Source of the DNA: Bog-950 sp046329495
GTDB taxonomy: Bacteria; Bacteroidota; Bacteroidia; Chitinophagales; LD1
Direction: 5' to 3'
Assembly (NCBI GenBank): GCA_046329495.1
Contig: JAXLUO010000013.1
Coordinates: forward strand, 1-64,000
Length of the DNA: 64,000 bases
The translations under genes and the position numbers were made by a program. Of the stretch, positions 26,620 through 33,070 are shown one piece after another. Below the pieces are notes generated by a model, which made no database searches, was not told the origin of the DNA, and worked only from the letters and a program-made list of their open reading frames with translations. Each line of letters starts with the position of its first letter. The first letter of the stretch is position 1.

Positions 26620-28422
26620 ATGAAAAAAGTGCTTCTATTTATTGCAGGCATCGCTGGTTTAACCGTAGCAGTGGCGCAAAACACCGTTGTGGCCGATAAA
26701 TCATTCCAGCAGTTTGAGCAGGGGTTCATCAACGATCTTTGGAAGAATAACCCGGGATGGGCCAGCAGCGTTGGTTACCATGCCTACGATGATGTGTTAA
26801 CTATACCCGGTAAAGAAACCAATCAACGTTTGTTGCAATTTACCGATGCCACGCTAAAGCAACTGGATGCCGTTAAAGTTGCCGAACTCAGCAATTCGCT
26901 CCGTACCGATTACTACCTGATTAAGAATTATGCCGAAGCCACCCGCTTCTATATCAACGAGTTTAAAGAGGAGGAGTGGAACCCTGCCGTGTTTAACGTA
27001 GGCGATGCTGTTTTTACCGTACTGGATAACAAGGATGCTTCGCTGGAAATGCGTATGGTAGCGTTGGCGAAGAAGTTAAAAGCGGTTCCGCAGTATTTTG
27101 AAGCAGCTAAAAAGATCATCAACAATCCCACATTTGAGCATACGCAGTTAGCCATTGAACAAAATAACGGTTCGCTTTATTTGTTCGATAGCGTATTGCC
27201 CGACTCGGTAAAGGCCTGCAAACTGGCCGAAGGGCAAAAACAGGAGTTGTTAACTACCATTACGAAGGCACGCGAAGCGGTGAAGGAATACGTAAGCTGG
27301 TTACAGGAGTTACCGGCGGTTAAAAAGCAGGAGGGAAGAAGCCCCCGCATCGGTAAGCAGTTGTATGCAAAAAAGTTTGCCTACGATATTAATGCCCGTT
27401 ATACGGCCGACGAAATGTATGCCAAGGCACAGGACCGTGTAAAATACCTGCAGCGCGAAATGGCGGGCCTTACTAAAACCATGTGGCCAACTTACTTTTC
27501 CGGTACGCCTATGCCTTCCGATAACCGCGAAGCCACCAAAATGATGATTGACCAGCTTTCGAAACAGCATTGTGCGGCCGACCGGTTTTTAGAAACCATT
27601 GAAGCGCAACTGCCTGTGCTGGAGGCTTTCATCAACAAGTATAATATTATCGACCTGGATGCTTCGAAGCCCCTGAAGGTGCGGAAAACACCTGAATACA
27701 TGGCTGGTGTAGCAGGTGCTTCTATCAACTCGCCGGGCCCATATGAAAAAAACGGCGTTACTTATTATAACGTTACGCCTTTAACGGGTTACAGCGAAAA
27801 GGAAGCCGAAAGCTACCTGCGCGAATACAACAACTGGGTATTACAAATACTCAATATCCACGAAGCCATACCCGGACATTACACACAGCACATTTATGCT
27901 AATCGCTCGCCCAGCATTATCCAGAATGTGTTGGGGAACGGGGCTATGGTTGAAGGCTGGGCCTGCTATGTGGAACGTATGATGATGGAGGAAGGCTACG
28001 ACAACAGCCCCGAGATGTGGCTGTTTTATTACAAGTGGAACCTGCGCGAGGCCTGCAATTTTATACTCGATTATAATATACACTGCAACAACTGGACAGA
28101 GAAAGATGCGCTGGATCTGTTGGTTACCACGGCTTTTCAGCAGGAAAAAGAAGCACAGGAAAAATACCGCCGTGTTACGCTTACCCAGGTGCAGTTAACC
28201 AGTTATTTTACCGGCCTTACCGAAATTTACGAACTGCGCGATGAGGTAAAACAAGCCTGGGGCGATCAGTTTACGCTTAAAAAGTTTCACGAACAGTTTT
28301 TAAGCTATGGCAGCGCACCGGTAAAAGAAATACGCACCATGATGTTGCCGGCTGCAAACAGCAATACCAAAGCAAAGGAGCAACCCGGCAAAAGCGCCCC
28401 CGCACCCTACCGCCAAAAGTAA
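26620..28422 (+). CDS. DUF885 family exported protein (putative zinc metallopeptidase)
   Basis: 600 residues: a signal peptide (MKKVLLFIAGIAGLTVAVAQ) and a long all-helical domain with HEAIPGHYTQ at 414-423. The HExxxGH motif is the zinc-binding helix of DUF885 proteins, whose fold resembles thermolysin-like or M32-type peptidases. The downstream EGWACYVERMM (about 448) is the other conserved block and supplies the third ligand. The last 20 residues are low-complexity (Ala, Pro, Lys, Gln). The location is presumably periplasmic. The exact substrate is unknown. The CDGSH gene follows 27 nt downstream in the same direction. Confidence 0.87.
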   Translation: MKKVLLFIAGIAGLTVAVAQNTVVADKSFQQFEQGFINDLWKNNPGWASSVGYHAYDDVLTIPGKETNQRLLQFTDATLKQLDAVKVAELSNSLRTDYYLIKNYAEATRFYINEFKEEEWNPAVFNVGDAVFTVLDNKDASLEMRMVALAKKLKAVPQYFEAAKKIINNPTFEHTQLAIEQNNGSLYLFDSVLPDSVKACKLAEGQKQELLTTITKAREAVKEYVSWLQELPAVKKQEGRSPRIGKQLYAKKFAYDINARYTADEMYAKAQDRVKYLQREMAGLTKTMWPTYFSGTPMPSDNREATKMMIDQLSKQHCAADRFLETIEAQLPVLEAFINKYNIIDLDASKPLKVRKTPEYMAGVAGASINSPGPYEKNGVTYYNVTPLTGYSEKEAESYLREYNNWVLQILNIHEAIPGHYTQHIYANRSPSIIQNVLGNGAMVEGWACYVERMMMEEGYDNSPEMWLFYYKWNLREACNFILDYNIHCNNWTEKDALDLLVTTAFQQEKEAQEKYRRVTLTQVQLTSYFTGLTEIYELRDEVKQAWGDQFTLKKFHEQFLSYGSAPVKEIRTMMLPAANSNTKAKEQPGKSAPAPYRQK

Positions 28423-28449
28423 TTACCTTTACAGCCTACAAACAGCCTT

Positions 28450-28659
28450 ATGGAAGAACTGGAGCAAGAGAAGAAAGATTACGCTACTATACAATTAAAG
28501 CCACGCGGGCCGGTTACTATTACCGGCAACTTTGAGGTTATATTGGAGGATGGTTCCGTTATGGAGAAACGCGAAAAGCTTTCCATCTGCCGCTGCGGCA
28601 TGAGCCAGAAGATGCCTATCTGCGATGGTGCACATAAGGCTTTGGCTTCGGTGCTGTAG
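28450..28659 (+). CDS. CDGSH-type iron-sulfur protein
   Basis: A 69-residue protein with one CDGSH motif, CRCGMSQKMPICDGAH (residues 47-62): three Cys and one His that hold a [2Fe-2S] cluster, as in mitoNEET-like proteins. GPVTITGNFEVI forms the small beta cap before it. Such minimal cytosolic CDGSH proteins are taken to be redox or cluster-transfer proteins. It lies 27 nt after the DUF885 gene and could be cotranscribed, although no functional link is evident. Nothing follows for about 1.1 kb. Confidence 0.9.
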   Translation: MEELEQEKKDYATIQLKPRGPVTITGNFEVILEDGSVMEKREKLSICRCGMSQKMPICDGAHKALASVL

Positions 28660-28830
28660 GTAAATGGTTTACAACTTACAGAGGACCTGCCGATACATTT
28701 TATTTCAAAGAACATTTAGGGGCACACTTCGTGCAAGGCCTGAAGCAATTCGCAGTTAACAGTTCACGGCGATTGGGTTCTGACTTTACACTCCTTTACA
28801 CTTTTCTGCACAGGCGCTTTAACTTCCGGA

Positions 28831-28890
28831 GTTATCCACACTGCTTGTGCATGCTTGTGCAAGTTTTTTGCTTGTGCACAAGTTAAAGAA
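28831..28890 (-). repeat. 59-bp dispersed element, copy 2 (inverted), with DnaA box and TTGTGCA array
   Basis: Read on the plus strand this copy has an exact DnaA consensus TTATCCACA (28832-28840), then GCTTGTGCA units starting at 28843, 28853 and 28870, the last as the palindrome TTGTGCACAA (28872-28881). The first two units are exactly 10 bp apart, one helical turn. The copy is the reverse complement of 6-64. Confidence 0.8.
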
Positions 28891-28960
28891 AAATTCATAT
28901 GAGTGATTTTTATGTTAAAACGGCATGAAATCGCTGTTTTAAATATTAAGCTTTTCAGCA

Positions 28961-29000
28961 TTTGTGCACATTTGTGCAGTTGATTTGCAAGATGCACAAA
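28961..29000. promoter_or_regulatory. Further TTGTGCA cluster beside the 59-bp element
   Basis: TTTGTGCACA (28961-28970), TTTGTGCAGT (28971-28980) and the reverse unit TGCACAAA (28993-29000) continue the TTGTGCA theme of the neighbouring element. TTGTGCACA differs from the DnaA consensus TTATNCACA at one position. Binding by DnaA or any other protein is an inference. Confidence 0.4.
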
Positions 29001-29746
29001 TTGCCAAAATTGCAATATGACGTACGAAGCCGTTAAGGCAAGCCAAAAAGTTGACAAAAGTTTACATGGAGATGTAACGTTTACACTTCTGCCGGTGGAG
29101 TTTTCCGCACCCGGATAATAAAGCAGAGCATAGAAAGTTTGGCCGAAAGGAAGGATACAGGTAGATCGGTTGAGGTTTGCAGGGTTATTCATAGTGTTCT
29201 TCAGGTTTGTGAACAAATGTAATAAATAAAGAAACAAAAGTGAAATATAGGTTGTTAAAAATGTCATCATCCACAGCCCTTCTCTGTAGGAGAAGGGAGA
29301 AACAGCCGGATTTTTGGGGTGAGGTAGTGAGTTGGGCAAGGGTGTCAACCGCCCCTGTCCTTCGACTACGCTCAGGATTGTTGGCTGACGCTAAACCTGT
29401 CCCCTCCTCAATGAGGCGGGGAATTGTAGGGTTGTATTATATGATAAGATAAGGTAGAGTGAGCAGGATTTGAAAAAATATAATGGAACAGGAGTGTACT
29501 AAGCGTAGGTCACCCAAGCCCCAGCGGGGCGAACTGTCTGTAGTATGATAATTATAGAATGATTAATGCGCCGTAGGTGCGGCCTGTAGGATTTCTGCGG
29601 TTCTTAGGCTGCTCTGAATGAGCAGGAATATTTGGGGTTGTCTTTTATAATAGTATAGACTATGCGGGTGTGATTTGGCACGCGCGACACGCGCGCGCCA
29701 GCAATTTGGTAGAGCGGGAAAGGTAATTCTAAATGGAGTGCGGATG

Positions 29747-30223
29747 TTAGCGCTTCTTAGGTTTGGCAGTCTTTGCTGTTTTGGCGGTTTTAGTTGCTTT
29801 TGCAGGTTTAGCAGACTTGGTAGCTTTTGCTTCTTTACACCTGGCGCAACGGCAGCCATGGGGCTTTATGTAGGCATCGAACATTTCTTTGCCATAGTCA
29901 TAACTCAATTCTTCGCCACCCTGGATGTTCTTTTTTGCGTTTATCCAGATACGTCCGGCTTTAATTTCTACATCGCAGTTAGCAGCGCGGCCACAGGCGT
30001 GGTTAATATAGCGGGCGATGTTCTTACGGTCCTTGCCATCGATAAATTTCTTAGGGTTCACTTCGAACAGATACATGCCACCGCGGCGGTTGGCTTCGTC
30101 CAGGTCAATGATATCACCTACGTATTCTATTATCCGTGTTCCTTTAGCAATTGGTTCAAGGGCAAATAAGCCGAGTCCGGCAGCTGCTTTTTTCACTTTT
30201 AAACTCACGTCCGCTTTTTTCAT
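29747..30223 (-). CDS. SET-domain protein lysine methyltransferase with lysine-rich H1-like tail
   Basis: 158 residues from ATG 30223. The SET domain has GLGLFALEPIAKGT (16-29), NHAC (74-77) with N82-C83, and ELSYDYG (105-111), the three motifs that bind S-adenosylmethionine and the target lysine. A Cys-rich post-SET piece, CRCARC (124-129), follows and with C83 or C77 may hold zinc. Residues 130-158 are a tail with Lys at every third position (130, 133 ... 154) separated by Ala, Thr, Ser and Pro, ending PKKR. The tail resembles histone H1/HC2 repeats and should bind DNA or be a methylation target itself. Bacterial SET proteins methylate host histones or own proteins; the target here is unknown. 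The longer frame to 30322 is not needed. Confidence 0.85.
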   Translation of the reverse strand: MKKADVSLKVKKAAAGLGLFALEPIAKGTRIIEYVGDIIDLDEANRRGGMYLFEVNPKKFIDGKDRKNIARYINHACGRAANCDVEIKAGRIWINAKKNIQGGEELSYDYGKEMFDAYIKPHGCRCARCKEAKATKSAKPAKATKTAKTAKTAKPKKR

Positions 30224-30338
30224 GCGGCGAATGTAGAAGAATTTAGTTTTTAGAGAAGTGCCCTCATCTGCTGCTGCGAAGGAGACGGGAGGAATATCCG
30301 GATTTTTTGGGGTGTAGTGCATAAGCCTTTGGATGGCT

Positions 30339-30502
30339 GAATACCATGTTCACCACAGATTAACAAGTATGTACGCGTATGGCATACAAAACTTGTGGTA
30401 GCCTGTTAGTTAAGTTTGGTTATTGCAGCCTTGGTGCGCCGGAAGCTGAAGCATCCGGCTTGCCGTGAGAGGCGGAATTTTTCTGTTAACGGGCTAAAGC
30501 CC
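30339..30502. repeat. Tandem repeat unit 1 (164 bp)
   Basis: Starts GAATACCATGTTCACCACAG and is followed immediately by unit 2. The unit contains two hairpins: GCCGGA/TCCGGC around AGCTGAAGCA, and GGGCT/AGCCC with a two-base loop at its right end. Roughly nine of ten bases agree with unit 2. Confidence 0.85.
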
Positions 30503-30667
30503 GAATACCATGTTCACCACAGATTAACACGTATGGACGCGTATGGCATACAAAACTTGTTGTTGCCTGTTCGTTAAGTTTGGTTATTGCAGCCTTGGTG
30601 TGCCGGAAGCTGAAGCATCCGGCTTGCCATGAGAAGCGGAATTTTTTCTGTTAACGGGCTGAAGCCC
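30503..30667. repeat. Tandem repeat unit 2 (165 bp)
   Basis: Direct repeat of 30339-30502 with scattered substitutions (for example AACACGTATGGAC for AACAAGTATGTAC). A six-base start of a third unit (GAATAC) follows at 30668. The hairpins are conserved, with changes outside or in the loops. Confidence 0.85.
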
Positions 30668-30799
30668 GAATACAAAGCATCATCGCCGGAGTAGTGTTGC
30701 CAATTAAGCGAGGTTGCATTATTACGTCATGGGAATTTATGAATGCCGCTGCCTATATTAGTAGCAGCGATTATTAGAACAGAACAAAAACAGCAACAC

Positions 30800-31366
30800 A
30801 TGCGAAAACTGATATCCTTCATGCACATCTCCTTAGATGGCTTTGTAGCAGGACCTAACGGTGAAATGGATTGGATTAAAGCCGATGAAGAACTTTTTGA
30901 GTACGTAGGTAAACGGATAGGGGAAGGCGATACCGCCCTCTACGGCCGCAAAACCTGGGAAATGATGGAAGCTTACTGGCCAACAGCCGCCGAGCAACCC
31001 AATGCCAGCAAACACGATATTGAACACAGCAGATGGTATGCTCAGGTGCATAGGGTAGTACTCTCTAAAACCTTACAGGGCCGCGAGCTACCCAATACCA
31101 CTATCATAAGCGATAACCTGGCGGAACGCGTGCATGTAATCAAGCAACAACCTGGTGGCGACATCCTGGTGTTTGGCAGCCCCGGTGCTACCCACGCGCT
31201 TATAGAACAGAATTTAATAGATGGCTACTGGCTGTTTGTAAACCCCATCATCCTCGGCAAGGGCATTCCTTTGTTTGTTGGCGTGATGGAGAGAACGAAA
31301 TTGAAACTATTGAATATGCACTCGTTTGGCATCGGGGTGACTGAGTTGAGTTATGTAGTGGAGTAA
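30800..31366 (+). CDS. Dihydrofolate reductase-like (RibD C-terminal domain) protein
   Basis: 188 residues with the RibD_C/DHFR fold: MRKLISFMHISLDGFVAGP at the N-terminus, TALYGRKTWEMMEAYWP (about 45-62), RVVLSKTL, and GGDILVFGSPGATHALIEQ followed by NPIILGKGIPLF in the NADPH site. These stand-alone proteins (YyaP/YwjB-like) are probable NAD(P)H-dependent reductases of unknown substrate; true DHFR activity is not implied. Start ATG 30800 (frame open to 30743). No operon partner. Confidence 0.87.
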   Translation: MRKLISFMHISLDGFVAGPNGEMDWIKADEELFEYVGKRIGEGDTALYGRKTWEMMEAYWPTAAEQPNASKHDIEHSRWYAQVHRVVLSKTLQGRELPNTTIISDNLAERVHVIKQQPGGDILVFGSPGATHALIEQNLIDGYWLFVNPIILGKGIPLFVGVMERTKLKLLNMHSFGIGVTELSYVVE

Positions 31367-31422
31367 ATTTGAAAAGATATTCGAAAGCGAAGTTTAGGCT
31401 AACGGCCTAAGGGGCAAAAAAA

Positions 31423-31444
31423 GACCTATCATTTCTGATAGGTC
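31423..31444 (-). terminator. Terminator-like hairpin facing left, without a leftward gene
   Basis: A perfect 9-bp stem, GACCTATCA (31423-31431) and TGATAGGTC (31436-31444), loop TTTC. On the minus strand it is followed by seven T, a good intrinsic terminator, whereas on the plus strand the T content after it is weak. No minus-strand gene lies to its right. It may instead be part of a structured RNA upstream of the Abi gene. Confidence 0.6.
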
Positions 31445-31455
31445 CACTTCTTTAA

Positions 31456-31493
31456 CTTGGTTACGTTATCCGAAGATAAGAGGCTTTACCAAG
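31456..31493 (+). ncRNA. Candidate structured leader or small RNA upstream of the Abi gene
   Basis: A nested hairpin: the outer stem CTTGGT (31456-31461) pairs with ACCAAG (31488-31493) and the inner stem TTATC (31466-31470) pairs with GATAA (31475-31479) around a CGAA tetraloop. With the hairpin at 31423-31444 this gives two stem-loops in the 173-nt gap before the HEPN gene. Expression is not shown; it could be a leader, a regulator or an RNA antitoxin. Confidence 0.35.
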
Positions 31494-31539
31494 CATCACG
31501 TTGTAAAGATAGGTATATTCGTTCAATTATCAAAGCGAG

Positions 31540-32247
31540 ATGAAATTCAAGGACTTTCGGCAATATTTTTCTTCGGCACGGGTTAACCGGTACTTGGTAG
31601 CTACGGGAAATTCTTCGGCCAAGGCAATTAGGTTGTATAAGGCTAATCTTATTGCATCTCAAGCCTTTCATCCACTGCTAGGGGTGGTGGAGGTTGTTCT
31701 ACGAAATAGACTTAATGATATTTTAACGGCCCATTTCACTGATCCTGATTGGATAATCAATCAAAAAAATGGCTTCATGTCTGATCCTTCTCTACGTTTT
31801 GTACATAAAAGAACCGGACATATTAGGGTTAATGATTTTCTTAAAAAAGAAGTTAGTAAGGCGGAAAAGCGCTTACATAAGACAGGAACACCTATAACAA
31901 GCGGTAAGATTATTGCAGAGCAAACCTTAGGTTTTTGGACGGATTTGTTTGAAGTACATCATTATCGCATATTGAAAGGTACTCCTATTCAAATATTTAG
32001 GTCCTTACCTACAGGTCATGGAAGAAAGGAGGTGAATGATGCATTAGATCAGGTAAGACGTTTTCGGAACAGAATTAATCATAATGAGCCGATTTGTTTT
32101 AATGGTCCTTCGCTGGATTTTACGGAAACCTTAGAAGTGCACAGATCGATAATTAATCTACTGAGTTGGATTGATCCGGAAATAGTAAAATTATTTTCTG
32201 ACCTAGATAGAGTTATAAAGGCCATTGATAATGCAAAAAAAGTATAA
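31540..32247 (+). CDS. Abi-family HEPN ribonuclease-like protein (Abi_2 / AbiD-AbiF type)
   Basis: 235 residues, predicted all-helical. The HEPN catalytic signature RNxxxH is present as R176-N-R-I-N-H181, followed by NEPICF, and an earlier LRNRLND (54-60) lies in the phrase HPLLGVVEVVLRN that is common in Abi family proteins. Abi_2 proteins block phage growth by abortive infection, and HEPN domains usually cut RNA. The gene is A+T-rich compared with its surroundings (for example 23 and 21 G+C in two 60-nt lines against 29 in a line at 35 kb), which suggests transfer. The 5' gap carries two stem-loops. Cytosolic; start ATG 31540. Confidence 0.75.
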   Translation: MKFKDFRQYFSSARVNRYLVATGNSSAKAIRLYKANLIASQAFHPLLGVVEVVLRNRLNDILTAHFTDPDWIINQKNGFMSDPSLRFVHKRTGHIRVNDFLKKEVSKAEKRLHKTGTPITSGKIIAEQTLGFWTDLFEVHHYRILKGTPIQIFRSLPTGHGRKEVNDALDQVRRFRNRINHNEPICFNGPSLDFTETLEVHRSIINLLSWIDPEIVKLFSDLDRVIKAIDNAKKV

Positions 32248-32312
32248 GCTATATTATGCCAACGGATGGAATTGCCCAGCTCTTACTTCTATAATTTAAG
32301 TAAACGTAAGGA

Positions 32313-32978
32313 ATGAGATCGATTGTCCTTTTAACGGCGATTACATGTTACACACTTGTGGTAGGGCAATCAACTACTTCTATACAAAAAAGGCAACAGC
32401 GCATCGTTGCGCAATTTGAGTTTACCCAAATTGATAGTTTGATGAATAACGCTATTGTTAAAGCTATTGGGATAGACAGTGAAACGATAGTGGTTGCTAC
32501 ATCATTTTTGTACCCGGGAAGCCGTACGACCGGCAATACAAAGTTTGCTGCCCATAGTGATCATTTTTATCTGTATGTGGTTATGGTGAGCAAAACGAAA
32601 GGAACAATTTATAAAGTAGACAATTTCAGTTTTTTCAAGACTTACAAGATAAATGCCTCAGGAATAACCCGTTTCCTGAACAACCATTTTAGAGCGATGG
32701 AGACTGAAGAATTATTGCCTAAAGGAGATACCACCTATAACGTCGATGGGAGTTTTAGCGTTGCTTTTACCATGGTTGACCATCAGTTAAGACGTCGGAT
32801 AATAGTGGCATATAAGCAACATATATTAGATTATACGTTTCCTGAAACATATGCAGAAAATAAAAGGAACTTGTTTGCAAGCCGGTATAAATTCCTAAAG
32901 CAAATGGATAGGATAGTAAAGCGATATGAATATCACGTGCCGCGGAGAAAAGCAATGATCTATGGTGACGTGTTTTGA
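32313..32978 (+). CDS. Exported protein of unknown function
   Basis: 221 residues with a signal peptide (MRSIVLLTAITCYTLVVGQ) and no family I can name. The mature part opens with a Gln/Arg/Lys-rich stretch, then mixed strands (TIVVATSFLYPGSR, FYLYVVMVSKTKGTIYKV) and a basic C-terminal helix (KRNLFASRYKFLKQMDRIVKRYEY). No cysteine clusters or catalytic motifs are visible. It follows the Abi gene by 65 nt in the same direction and shares its A+T-richness, so it may have arrived with it, but a link in function is not supported. Confidence 0.6.
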   Translation: MRSIVLLTAITCYTLVVGQSTTSIQKRQQRIVAQFEFTQIDSLMNNAIVKAIGIDSETIVVATSFLYPGSRTTGNTKFAAHSDHFYLYVVMVSKTKGTIYKVDNFSFFKTYKINASGITRFLNNHFRAMETEELLPKGDTTYNVDGSFSVAFTMVDHQLRRRIIVAYKQHILDYTFPETYAENKRNLFASRYKFLKQMDRIVKRYEYHVPRRKAMIYGDVF

Positions 32979-33012
32979 AGCCGATAGGTTATGACAGGCT
33001 ATCTCATTTTAG

Positions 33013-33050
33013 CCGCAGTGCCCCCAAGCTTTACAAGGGAGGCGCTGCGG
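33013..33050. terminator. Hairpin between convergent genes
   Basis: CCGCAGTGCC (33013-33022) pairs with GGCGCTGCGG (33041-33050), allowing one G-T pair, in the gap between converging genes ending at 32978 and 33071. No T-run on either strand, so a bidirectional stop is only probable. Confidence 0.4.
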
Positions 33051-33070
33051 AGAAAGCTATAGTAATCTCT

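Larger units (their letters stand above)
28660..29746. other. 1.1-kb non-coding repeat-rich region
   Basis: No gene is seen. The region holds the inverted copy of the 59-bp element (28831-28890), further TTGTGCA motifs (28961-29000), palindromes at 29277-29297 (CCCTTCTC/GAGAAGGG), 29401-29421, 29518-29530 (GCCCC AGC GGGGC) and near 29573-29586 (GCCG/CGGC), and an alternating CG tract at 29677-29700. The palindromes resemble REP-like intergenic repeats. An open frame of 194 codons on the minus strand (28764-29348) crosses the repeats and is judged spurious. Confidence 0.7.
30224..30799. other. 576-nt intergenic region with tandem repeat
   Basis: The SET gene leaves leftward and the reductase gene rightward, so this is a divergent gap. 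It holds the two 164/165-bp tandem units at 30339-30667. No clean TAnnTTTG box was found for either flanking gene. Confidence 0.6.

Noticed and set aside
28831..29000. Chromosomal origin of replication
   Set aside because: DnaA-box-like sites cluster here, but dnaA, dnaN and other origin neighbours are missing and an almost identical element lies at 6-64. A regulatory or dispersed element is more likely.
28764..29348. 194-codon open frame on the minus strand
   Set aside because: It reads through the 59-bp element and the REP-like repeats, has odd composition, no recognisable domain and no promoter or start context.
30339..30667. Possible CRISPR array or MITE pair
   Set aside because: The two units are 164/165 bp, directly abutting, with no spacers, cas genes or target duplications.
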